DNA of 12,672 nt, from contig USHF01000024.1 in the NCBI GenBank assembly GCA_900554465.1, positions 1-12,672 on the forward strand, in the 5' to 3' direction. The position numbers and the translations under genes are program-made. Shown here piece after piece: positions 6,464 through 12,672 of this stretch. Within the stretch, counting starts at the first letter, position 1, and each line of letters opens with the position of its first letter. The notes under the pieces are model-generated. The model did not search any database. It worked only from the letters and a program-made list of their open reading frames with translations, and was not told where the DNA came from. The stretch comes from an uncultured Collinsella sp. (GTDB lineage: Bacteria; Actinomycetota; Coriobacteriia; Coriobacteriales; Coriobacteriaceae).

Positions 6464-6482
6464 GCTGTACTACATAGAGATG

Positions 6483-6519
6483 AAAAATATTGCGGCAAAG
6501 GGGCTGTCTCTTTGCCGCA
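6483..6519 (-). terminator. Intrinsic terminator of the YoaK-family gene
   Basis: TGCGGCAAAG (6491-6500) and CTTTGCCGCA (6510-6519) make a perfect 10-bp stem with a 9-base loop. On the minus strand it is followed by ATATTTTT. It sits 5 bp after the stop of the YoaK-family gene and could also stop transcripts arriving from the plus-strand gene. Confidence 0.82.
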
Positions 6520-6524
6520 TTCGG

Positions 6525-7241
6525 TTACTTTCGACAGCCCTCTTTCCAAGCCTCTGCCGCAACCTTCCAGCGAAAACGCAAGTCGCGCTCGCGGTCGATA
6601 AACATGATGGCAAACGCGACAAACAGCAGCACGCTCGCCACGACGATGGCGTGCAGGCTCATGCGCTCAATACACCAGTTGCCCAACACGGCGCCAAACA
6701 CAAAGGTAAAGATCACGCCAAAGTACAGCAGGCCGTTTTCCAAAAAGCCGCGTCTGTGGGTGATGATGTAGTCGTCCACGTTTTGCAAGGCATTACGGAG
6801 GTTGCCGATACACATGGTCGTGGCGATGCCGTGACCGTGGATCTTGCGGAAGCTCTCGACCTGCATGCCGCAGGCAAACGAGGTGAGGCAGTTGGCGAGC
6901 AGGTTGTAACCGCCGCCCGGGATAAAGCTCACGCCCAGCAAGATAACGGCTTCAAAAAACACCGTCACCTGGCGCCAGTGAATCACACTGCCAAACCGCT
7001 CGTGAACCAGGTCGGCAAGCATAATGCCCACAGCAAACGACACCACGGGGAAGAAGTAGCGCCCCGCCAGTGCCCAGTTGCCTTCCGAGATGCTCACGCC
7101 CACGAGCAGGATGTTGCCCGTCTGCGCGTTGGCGAAAACATGATCGCGCCCAATGTACGAATACACATCCATAAAGCCACCGGCGAGCGCCAAGATGATG
7201 CCCAGCTCAATAGACTCCGATATCTGTTTGGCACGCTGCAT
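6525..7241 (-). CDS. YoaK family (DUF1275) integral membrane protein
   Basis: A 238-residue polytopic membrane protein of the YoaK/UPF0700 family. Its function is unknown, though some members have been proposed to be small-molecule transporters. The family signature is clear: LALAGGFMDVYSYIG (18-31), the AQTGN block (39-43) followed by a hydrophobic segment, and TTMCIGNLRNAL (141-152). About six hydrophobic segments can be seen (near 11-30, 62-80, 92-107, 112-125, 167-187 and 197-214). The C-terminus is basic. The frame is open to 7490, but the ATG at 7241 has AAGGAGG nine bases upstream and gives the family's normal length and N-terminus. It is a single gene, divergent from the radical SAM gene and followed by a good terminator. 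Confidence 0.92.
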   Translation of the reverse strand: MQRAKQISESIELGIILALAGGFMDVYSYIGRDHVFANAQTGNILLVGVSISEGNWALAGRYFFPVVSFAVGIMLADLVHERFGSVIHWRQVTVFFEAVILLGVSFIPGGGYNLLANCLTSFACGMQVESFRKIHGHGIATTMCIGNLRNALQNVDDYIITHRRGFLENGLLYFGVIFTFVFGAVLGNWCIERMSLHAIVVASVLLFVAFAIMFIDRERDLRFRWKVAAEAWKEGCRK

Positions 7242-7437
7242 CGTCGTGCATCCTCCTTGTTGACGACTCTCTCGTGCGTTGGCGGAAACATAGCCGCCGT
7301 TCATACTGTAACCCATTGACAACATGGCATGCGCGCGAGACGGGCTCCCCAACGCGCGGATACACAGTCTGGAAACAAACGGCGGGCGCGGCGCCGACAC
7401 CCGCATCGACACGCCGATCCGCCAGCCCATGTACTCC

Positions 7438-7478
7438 ACCAGTCTTTTTAGCCCCGTCCCAAAAAGACTGGTTACAAT
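7438..7478 (+). promoter_or_regulatory. Promoter with a 12-bp inverted repeat upstream of the radical SAM gene
   Basis: ACCAGTCTTTTT (7438-7449) and AAAAAGACTGGT (7461-7472) are perfect reverse complements with an 11-base spacer. The right arm abuts TACAAT (7473-7478), a 5-of-6 -10 box. No -35 consensus is present; that position falls in the spacer between the arms. Transcription would start near 7485, about 25 bases before the start codon. It could be an operator or, less likely, a terminator of divergent transcription. Confidence 0.5.
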
Positions 7479-7509
7479 TACGTGCAGCATACAAACACCG
7501 GGAGGGATC

Positions 7510-9645
7510 GTGGCAAAAAAGCCTCAGCACGCTCAGAACAACCAGCGCAGTCAGCAGGGCAAACAGGGCCAGCAGCAAAAGCGCGGCGGTAAGGCGCAGG
7601 GTGGGCACACCACGCATACCCCAGCAGCGCTCACACGCCCCTGGCGCCCGGGCCGCGATAAGTTCCTCCCCGTCAGCCGCGCCGACATGGATGCACGTGG
7701 CTGGGACCAGTGCGACTTTGTCTACATCTGCGGCGATGCCTACGTGGACCATCCGAGCTTTGGCATGGCCATCATCAGCCGCGTGCTCGATGCGCATGGC
7801 TACAAGGTGGGTATCATCTGCCAGCCCGACTGGACCGACCCCGCCAGCATCACGGTGCTCGGCGAGCCTCGCCTGGGCTTTCTCGTCAGCGCCGGCAACA
7901 TGGACTCCATGGTCAACCACTATTCGGTGACCAAGCACCGCCGCCACTCCGACGCCTACACCCCCGGCGGCAAGGAGGGGCGCCGTCCCAACCGAGCCGT
8001 CACGGTCTATGGCAACCTCATCCGCCAGACGTTCAAGGACGCTCCCATCATCATCGGCGGCATCGAGGCAAGCCTGCGCCGCCTGGCCCACTACGACTAC
8101 TGGCAGGACAAGCTCAAGCGCTCGGTACTGCTCGACTCGGGCGCCGACATCCTCATCTACGGCATGGGCGAGCATGCGATCGTCGAGATCGCCGACGCGC
8201 TCGATGCCGGACTGCCTGTCGATCAGATCACCTACATCAACGGTACCGTCTACCGCACGGGTTCGCTCGACGAGGTCTACGACTACGACCTGCTGCCCAG
8301 CTGGGACGACCTTGCCGCCGACAAGCTCAACTACGCGCGCAGTTTTAATGTGCAGCAGCAGAACATGGACCCCATCACCGGGCATCGTCTGGTAGAGCCC
8401 TACCCCAACAGCGTCTATGTGGTGCAGAACCCGCCGTCGGCAACACTCACCACAGACGAGATGGACGAGGTTGCCGAACTCCCCTACGCACGCGATTGGC
8501 ATCCCGACTACGACGCGGCAGGCGGCGTACCGGCCTTTGCCGAGATCAAGTTTTCTATTAGCTCCAACCGCGGCTGTTTTGGCGAGTGCTCGTTTTGCGC
8601 CCTCACCTTCCACCAGGGCCGCGTACTGCAAATGCGCAGCCACGATTCGATCATGCGCGAGGCCGAGCTGCTCACGCGCGATCCCGAGTTTAAGGGCTAC
8701 ATCAACGATGTGGGCGGACCGACGGCCAACTTTAGCCGCCCCGCCTGCGATAAGCAGCTCAAGCACGGCGTGTGCAAGAACAAGCGCTGCCTGTGGCCGA
8801 GTGTGTGCAAGAACATGGTGGTCGACGAGAGCGGCTACACGCAGTTGCTGCGCGACCTGCGCCAGCTGCCGGGCGTTAAGAAGGTCTTCGTCCGCAGCGG
8901 CATCCGCTTTGACTACACCATGGCCGACGCCTCGGACGAGTTTTTGCGCGAGCTGCTGGAGCATCATGTCTCGGGCCAGCTGCGCGTAGCGCCCGAGCAT
9001 GTGAGCGACGCGGTGCTCTCCGTGATGGGCAAACCGAGCCGCGCCGTCTACGACGCGTTCTGCCGTAAATTTGAACGCCTGAACCGCGAATACGGACTCA
9101 AGCAGTACGTGGTGCCGTATCTGATCTCGAGCCACCCCGGCTCGACCATGAAGGAAGCTGTGGACCTTGCCGAGGCCGTGCGCGACATGGGCTACATGCC
9201 CGAGCAGGTGCAGGACTTCTACCCCACCCCGTCCACCATGTCGACCTGCATGTACTACACCGGCGTGGACCCACGCACCATGCAGCCGATCTACGTGGCA
9301 CGCGACCCGCACGAGAAGGCCATGCAACGCGCGCTCATCCAGTATCGCAAGCCCGAGAACTACAAGCTGGTGCGCGAGGCGCTGGAAAAAGCCGGGCGTC
9401 GCGATCTGATCGGCTACACCAAACACTGTCTAATCCGCCCCGTGCCGCCGCGCCCGGGTGAGACGTCTGCTGGCGGTGGGCATGGCACCGGCAAGAAAGA
9501 CGGCAAGCCGCACGGTGGCGCTGGCGGCAAGGGACCCAAAGGCAGCAAGGGGCACGGCGGCATGTCGCGCGCGCAAAACACTGCCGGGCGCAACCGTGCA
9601 GCTCAGGGGCGTCAGGGTGCCAACGGCGGTGGCAGGCGCAACTAG
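7510..9645 (+). CDS. YgiQ family radical SAM protein
   Basis: A 711-residue member of the YgiQ/UPF0313 radical SAM family, an iron-sulfur enzyme group whose reaction is not established. The conserved N-terminal domain begins near residue 52 (KFLPVSR) and contains WDQCDFVYICGDAYVDHP (from 65) and GGIEASLRRLAHYDYW. The [4Fe-4S] motif is NRGCFGECSFCA (Cys356, Cys360, Cys363). A further cysteine-rich stretch (CDKQLKHGVCKNKRC) and the C-terminal family block YPTPSTMSTCMYYTG follow. Residues 2-50 and 651-711 are basic low-complexity tails rich in Gln, Gly, Lys, Arg and Asn, outside the core. The frame opens at 7324, but GTG 7510 has GGAGG four bases before it plus a -10 box at 7473, so it is chosen. 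The stop overlaps the stop of the convergent protease gene. Confidence 0.93.
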   Translation: MAKKPQHAQNNQRSQQGKQGQQQKRGGKAQGGHTTHTPAALTRPWRPGRDKFLPVSRADMDARGWDQCDFVYICGDAYVDHPSFGMAIISRVLDAHGYKVGIICQPDWTDPASITVLGEPRLGFLVSAGNMDSMVNHYSVTKHRRHSDAYTPGGKEGRRPNRAVTVYGNLIRQTFKDAPIIIGGIEASLRRLAHYDYWQDKLKRSVLLDSGADILIYGMGEHAIVEIADALDAGLPVDQITYINGTVYRTGSLDEVYDYDLLPSWDDLAADKLNYARSFNVQQQNMDPITGHRLVEPYPNSVYVVQNPPSATLTTDEMDEVAELPYARDWHPDYDAAGGVPAFAEIKFSISSNRGCFGECSFCALTFHQGRVLQMRSHDSIMREAELLTRDPEFKGYINDVGGPTANFSRPACDKQLKHGVCKNKRCLWPSVCKNMVVDESGYTQLLRDLRQLPGVKKVFVRSGIRFDYTMADASDEFLRELLEHHVSGQLRVAPEHVSDAVLSVMGKPSRAVYDAFCRKFERLNREYGLKQYVVPYLISSHPGSTMKEAVDLAEAVRDMGYMPEQVQDFYPTPSTMSTCMYYTGVDPRTMQPIYVARDPHEKAMQRALIQYRKPENYKLVREALEKAGRRDLIGYTKHCLIRPVPPRPGETSAGGGHGTGKKDGKPHGGAGGKGPKGSKGHGGMSRAQNTAGRNRAAQGRQGANGGGRRN

Positions 9646-10553
9646 GGCAGCGATGCGCTCGCTGCGTCCATCCCACACGCATGGCGCAGCGAGCGCATCG
9701 CCTCCACGAGGACGATGCCGGCTATGGTGACCGTGATTACCACGTCGAGCGGTGTGTTCACAAACCACAACAGACCCATCAGGTACGACCCGGCGTTAAA
9801 AGCAAAGTGCAGCAGGATCGTGTAGCGGAGCTTTCCGGTGGTCACAAGCACCCAGCCAAAGATGAGGCCGGCGGCACCTGCATAACAGCCCTGCACCCAG
9901 TTCATGTGCATAAAACCGAAGATCGCCGCCTGCAACACGACCGCCGTGGCGATACCCCACGTGCTTGGGGCCGCCCAGGGGACCATGGCGCCGTCCTGCG
10001 CGCTCGCACGACACCGGCGCTTCCAAAGTGGACGGCACTGCGGATTAAACGCTCGGAGCGAAAACTCAAAAACAATGCCGCGCACCAGCAACTCCTCGCA
10101 AAACGGAGCGCCGAGCACCGTGGTCAGGACGGCAAGAAGGTTGGTATCGCCCAAGCCTGTTTCCTCGACGAGCTCGCTATAGTCCGCCGCAACCTCGGGC
10201 AGCAGCGACAGCACGCCGTCGCATAGGTAGCTAATGACCACCTGCATGGATAGGCCGATCACGACAACGCATGCGATGCGCTTCCATGCAGCATTTGCTC
10301 CCCCGCCGAGCGGGCGTTCACCTTGCCGGCGCGCCATGAAGGAGCGGGGCCACAGATAGCGCCACCACAGCAGCGCCATCAAAAACGACGCCGTCTGAGC
10401 GGCGGCCTGAAACCATTGAATATCGAGATTGTCGATCGGGAAACCCGTCAGTGCCGACACGATGTCCAGCGCGGAGAACAAAACAATGCTCAGGGCAATA
10501 TCGGCAGCGACGACACCAAAACAGGCAAGCGCCCAAACCAGCGCATTGAGCAT
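9642..10553 (-). CDS. CPBP family intramembrane glutamic endopeptidase
   Basis: A 303-residue membrane protease of the CPBP (CAAX protease and bacteriocin-processing, formerly ABI) family, related to Rce1. All three motifs are intact: EELLVR (Glu153, Glu154, Arg158), FGFMH (Phe212, His216) and HFAFN (His249, Asn253). They lie in hydrophobic segments. A basic hydrophilic loop lies at about 170-200. The ATG at 10553 has GAGGAGG five bases upstream; residues that could be read further up are not family-like. Bacterial members take part in bacteriocin self-immunity, peptide maturation or are of unknown role, and none of those partner genes is visible here. It lies 34 bp after a RelB/DinJ-like gene and is probably cotranscribed with it. 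The last 18 codons encode a strong hairpin, and the TAG stop shares CTAG with the convergent gene. Confidence 0.92.
   Translation of the reverse strand: MLNALVWALACFGVVAADIALSIVLFSALDIVSALTGFPIDNLDIQWFQAAAQTASFLMALLWWRYLWPRSFMARRQGERPLGGGANAAWKRIACVVVIGLSMQVVISYLCDGVLSLLPEVAADYSELVEETGLGDTNLLAVLTTVLGAPFCEELLVRGIVFEFSLRAFNPQCRPLWKRRCRASAQDGAMVPWAAPSTWGIATAVVLQAAIFGFMHMNWVQGCYAGAAGLIFGWVLVTTGKLRYTILLHFAFNAGSYLMGLLWFVNTPLDVVITVTIAGIVLVEAMRSLRHACGMDAASASLP
9650..9701. terminator. Long hairpin inside the protease 3' end, possible radical SAM gene terminator
   Basis: GCGATGCGCTCGCTGCG (9650-9666) and its perfect reverse complement (9685-9701) form a 17-bp stem. After one bulged T, CCAT (9668-9671) and ATGG (9681-9684) extend it. 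It begins 5 bp after the radical SAM stop. There is no T-run on either strand, so it may work as a Rho-independent block only weakly, or act as a 3' stabiliser. It is also coding sequence for the protease. Confidence 0.55.
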
Positions 10554-10587
10554 GCCAACCTCCTCAAAACCCGGCAGTTTGGGACAG

Positions 10588-10791
10588 TCATTGTTGATGA
10601 GAATCGGGCGCAGTGCCAAAAGCCCCGCTAGGCGAGATGTCGAACGGAAAGGTGCCGCAGCGATTGAACGCGGCGATAAACATGCGGATGGCGTTGGACG
10701 GCGTGGTGCCCACGAGCTGGGTTGCCGCCGCGAAGGCCGCCTTTTCCTCGGGCAAGACCTTCGCGACAACCGGGGTCATGTGTTCTGCCAT
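10588..10791 (-). CDS. RelB/DinJ-like ribbon-helix-helix protein, no toxin partner visible
   Basis: A 67-residue protein with the pattern of RelB/DinJ antitoxins: a short strand PVVAKVLPEEKAAF, helices around ATQLVGTTPSNAIRMFIAAF, and the conserved FPFDIS. Family members bind DNA as dimers through the N-terminal strand and neutralise RelE/YafQ ribonucleases with the C-terminus. The ATG at 10791 has AAGGAAG upstream and gives a family-like N-terminus (MAEHMTPVV). No RelE/YafQ-type toxin lies on either side; instead a CPBP membrane protease starts 34 bp downstream on the same strand. It may be an orphan antitoxin, a remnant, or a dedicated repressor of the protease operon. The C-terminal 15 residues after FPFDIS are not recognisable. 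Confidence 0.8.
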   Translation of the reverse strand: MAEHMTPVVAKVLPEEKAAFAAATQLVGTTPSNAIRMFIAAFNRCGTFPFDISPSGAFGTAPDSHQQ

Positions 10792-10903
10792 GGCGCTTCC
10801 TTTTTGAAACGACGGTGGTGCGGATAGATGCGGGCCACGCGGCTGGGCGACGGACTGTGAAGGCAACCCGATTGGCCCGCATCTGGAGTGTGTTTCTACG
10901 GCG

Positions 10904-10950
10904 TTGGTATTACTTGGTATTCCTAAGTATTACCCCGCAGATAGAATACC
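10904..10950 (-). promoter_or_regulatory. Phased 10-bp tandem repeats, candidate operator of the RelB-like/CPBP operon
   Basis: Three head-to-tail 10-bp units: TTGGTATTAC (10904-10913), TTGGTATTCC (10914-10923) and TAAGTATTAC (10924-10933, 8 of 10). An inverted copy GAATACC (10944-10950) mirrors GGTATTC (10916-10922). One-helical-turn spacing is typical of tandem ribbon-helix-helix dimer sites. The block lies about 110 bp upstream of the RelB-like start. No convincing -35/-10 pair was found. Confidence 0.5.
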
Positions 10951-10974
10951 ATACCCGACCCCATGGGGACGGAG

Positions 10975-11027
10975 AAAAAACGGATCATTTTGTTGCTGAG
11001 TAAGTATTTAGAGCGTGATGATATCCG
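10975..11027 (-). terminator. Candidate terminator of the ABC transporter operon
   Basis: On the minus strand CGGAT, a 2-base bulge and CAT (11027-11018) pair with ATGATCCG (10988-10981), followed directly by TTTTTT (10980-10975). The stem is imperfect and its 5' arm overlaps the last codons of the transporter gene. Confidence 0.45.
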
Positions 11028-12384
11028 AGATATTGAGGGCCTGAGCGTCGACGGCATCGTGCGTGGCAAGCAACAGCATGCGACCGTCGAGCAAGTCGAG
11101 CACGACCTCGGCGCATGCGTCGCGTGCAGCGGTATCTAGACCGGTAAAGGGCTCGTCCAGAATCACCGCGTCGCCTGGGCACAGCAGGGCTCGAGCGATC
11201 TCGACGCGACGGCGCTGCCCGCCCGAAAGCTCGGCCACGCGAGCATGCACATCGACCCCCGGCACCAGCAGGCGCAACAGGGCTGCAGCACTCGAGGCAT
11301 CCACGCGCGCGTCGGCGCACACCAGCACGTTACCCAGGGCAGAGACGTCCTCGACCAGGCACACATCCTGAAACACCATGGAGCACGGCGCGCACTCCCC
11401 CGCCGCAAGGGCAAGGAGCGTCGACTTGCCCGCACCCGAGGCACCCATCACACAGATACGCCCAGACGCGGGCACGTTGAGCACCAGTCCGGCGAGCGCC
11501 GGCGCCCAGGGCGCGCGATCGCCCAGGGCGAGCGCAAGCTCCGCCGCAGCGCCATCACTCGCGGTCCCCGCGCGCCCGCGCAGTCCATGCCCATGCGCCC
11601 GCACGGCCGCGCGCCACGCCACGGGTCCCGAAACCCGCAGCAGCCACACCAGCACGCGCTCACACGCCCACGAGGCGGCAACGACCAGCACGGTCCATGC
11701 CAGCAGATCGGCCGTCTCAATCAAAAGCTTTGCCTGATAGATGCGCTCACCCACGGTGCCCGTCGCCATGCCGATCAGCTCCGCCGCCACACCGGCCTTC
11801 CAGCTCATGCCAATCACGGCGCGGGCGCACGAAAGCACAAACGGCAGGACTTCGCGCCAGGTGTGGGCGCAAAACAGTCGCCAGCCCCGCACGCCATGCA
11901 GGCGGAACATCTGCTTCAGCGGCTTATCCACTTGCGCCAAGCCCTCGACCAGCGAAAAATACACGCCTGGAAGTGCCATCAAAAAGACCGCGGCGATGCT
12001 CACGCGCGCCGACCCCAACCAAATGAGCAGCAGGACCACCACGCAGGCAACCGGTGTCGCCTTTACAAACGACAGCGCCGGAGCCACTAGGCGCGCAAAC
12101 GCCCGCGACCGTGACGAAATCCCGGCAAGCACGCCGCCACACACCGCGGCAAACACCAGTCCGCCCAATCTTCGCGCGCCCGAGCCCGCCAAAATCGCCC
12201 AGGTACCGCCATCGCACACCAGGCGCAGCAGCGCCAAGGCAACAGCACCCGGCCCCGGCAAGATCAGCGGCTGCGCTACCAACGCCGCCACCAGCACCCA
12301 CACGGCAAGCCAAAAGGCGGCGACGGCACCTGCTGCCGCCACCGCCTTCATACGCTCTGTCATTTGTCGAGCAAACGCACGCAC
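11008..12384 (-). CDS. Fused ABC transporter permease-ATP-binding protein (SsuCB/TauCB-like)
   Basis: One 458-residue chain carries both the membrane and the nucleotide-binding parts of an importer. Residues 1-255 are a permease of the SsuC/TauC/NitT type with about six hydrophobic segments and the cytoplasmic coupling loop WKAGVAAELIGMATGTVGERIY (196-216). Residues 280-458 are the ATPase: Walker A GASGAGKST (314-322), Q-loop Gln339, signature LSGGQ (386-390), Walker B VILDEP (Asp410, Glu411), D-loop GLD and His442. The ATPase is short, with only about 17 residues between Walker A and the Q-loop Gln and no usual LxPTSG segment. GTG 12384 is the start: GGAG within the last codons of the upstream binding-protein gene lies six bases before it, which implies translational coupling. 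The substrate is not readable; relatives carry sulfonates, nitrate, taurine or thiamine precursors. Confidence 0.9.
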   Translation of the reverse strand: MRAFARQMTERMKAVAAAGAVAAFWLAVWVLVAALVAQPLILPGPGAVALALLRLVCDGGTWAILAGSGARRLGGLVFAAVCGGVLAGISSRSRAFARLVAPALSFVKATPVACVVVLLLIWLGSARVSIAAVFLMALPGVYFSLVEGLAQVDKPLKQMFRLHGVRGWRLFCAHTWREVLPFVLSCARAVIGMSWKAGVAAELIGMATGTVGERIYQAKLLIETADLLAWTVLVVAASWACERVLVWLLRVSGPVAWRAAVRAHGHGLRGRAGTASDGAAAELALALGDRAPWAPALAGLVLNVPASGRICVMGASGAGKSTLLALAAGECAPCSMVFQDVCLVEDVSALGNVLVCADARVDASSAAALLRLLVPGVDVHARVAELSGGQRRRVEIARALLCPGDAVILDEPFTGLDTAARDACAEVVLDLLDGRMLLLATHDAVDAQALNISDIITL

Positions 12385-12387
12385 GGG

Positions 12388-12632
12388 CTACTCCAAGTAG
12401 TAGAAATCGTCAGCCGGAAGTTTACCACCCACGGCACTCGCGTCCGCGTCGGACAGCACCTGCAGATACCCGCTAAGTGCCGCCTTCATATCCTTGCCCG
12501 TCTGACACACGAGCATGCACCCGGGAATCGCCTTTTCGGCAATCGTGGCGTTATCCACGATGCCCGCATCGACCACGGCCTGCGCCCAGTCTGACGGCGC
12601 CGCATTGACAGCCTTCACGCTCGCCTCATGGC
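12388..12632 (-). CDS. ABC transporter substrate-binding protein, C-terminal fragment
   Basis: The last 81 codons or so of a binding protein of the NitT/TauT (NMT1/THI5-like) type, which delivers the ligand to the fused permease-ATPase just downstream. The visible part reads IVDNATIAEKAIPGCMLVC, then a helix with LSGYLQVL and the ending GGKLPADDFYYLE, a C-terminus common in binding proteins of this transporter class in Firmicutes and Actinobacteria. The frame is open to the insert end at 12632, so the N-terminus, any lipoprotein signal and any leader element are missing because of fragmentation. The stop lies 3 bp before the next start, so the two genes form an operon. Confidence 0.82.
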
Positions 12633-12672
12633 CTGTCTCTTATACACATCTCCGAGCCCACGAGACATGCGC
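12633..12672 (-). other. Illumina Nextera i7/read-2 adapter (synthetic)
   Basis: CTGTCTCTTATACACATCT (12633-12651) is the Tn5 mosaic end in reverse complement. The read-2 arm follows (12652-12666), then ATGCGC (12667-12672), the first six bases of the reverse complement of the index at 5-12. It is not genomic. Confidence 0.98.

Noticed and set aside
7316..7321. TTGACA as a plus-strand -35 box
   Set aside because: No -10 box lies 15-19 bp downstream.
7242..7490. N-terminal extension of the YoaK-family protein
   Set aside because: The residues are not family-like, and a strong AAGGAGG sits nine bases before the ATG at 7241.
7324..7509. N-terminal extension of the radical SAM protein
   Set aside because: It would run through the promoter and inverted repeat; GTG 7510 has a ribosome binding site.
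7207..9426. 739-codon open frame opposite the radical SAM gene
   Set aside because: Unusually long, but it is antisense to a gene with conserved Fe-S motifs, has a His/Val/Ala-rich composition and no domain.
10554..10769. N-terminal extension of the CPBP protease
   Set aside because: The extra residues are Arg/Pro/Ser-rich antisense-like sequence overlapping the RelB-like gene; GAGGAGG marks the ATG at 10553.

Overview
The window is about 12.6 kb of chromosomal DNA from a GC-rich, low-complexity-prone gut actinobacterium. Gene content (FucO-type dehydrogenase, M42 peptidase, YoaK/DUF1275, YgiQ-type radical SAM protein, fused permease/ATPase ABC transporter, orphan RelB/DinJ protein) and codon use look most like Collinsella or a near relative in the Coriobacteriia. 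That assignment is recognition, not a search result. Both ends are not biological: positions 1-46 and 12633-12672 are the same Illumina Nextera read-2/i7 adapter in opposite orientations, so the genomic insert is 47-12632 and both terminal genes are cut by library fragmentation.

Layout. 47-188: 3' end of cysteine synthase (cysK). 189-369: hairpins, an extended -10 and a strong intrinsic terminator. 370-1470: mnmA (tRNA 2-thiouridylase), plus strand. 1479-2852, minus: a one-gene fusion of a DNA-binding helix-turn-helix domain to a HipA-like kinase, with a spaced inverted repeat around its likely promoter. 2991-4022, minus: M42 metallo-aminopeptidase. 4150-4277: a 128-bp nested perfect palindrome. 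4285-5451, minus: fucO-like iron-dependent alcohol dehydrogenase with a LacI-type operator candidate. 5452-5863: regulatory DNA passing into an AT-rich stretch. 5864-6403, plus: an AT-rich LURP-one/YxjI-like gene that looks acquired. 6525-7241, minus: YoaK-family membrane protein. 7510-9645, plus: YgiQ-type radical SAM enzyme with basic low-complexity tails. 9642-10553 and 10588-10791, minus: CPBP-family intramembrane protease preceded by a RelB/DinJ-like small protein, likely one operon behind 10-bp phased repeats. 11008-12384 and 12388-12632, minus: fused ABC permease-ATPase and the end of its substrate-binding protein.

Working together: cysK and mnmA are both in sulfur metabolism (cysteine supplies sulfur for tRNA thiolation) but are separated by a terminator. 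The RelB-like/CPBP pair and the SBP/permease-ATPase pair are the two clear operons. The remaining genes look like single transcription units. The most unusual items are the HTH-HipA fusion with its operator, the RelB-like/CPBP pairing with phased tandem repeats, the 128-bp nested palindrome, and the compact fused ABC transporter. No CRISPR array, rRNA, tRNA, insertion sequence or phage gene was seen.
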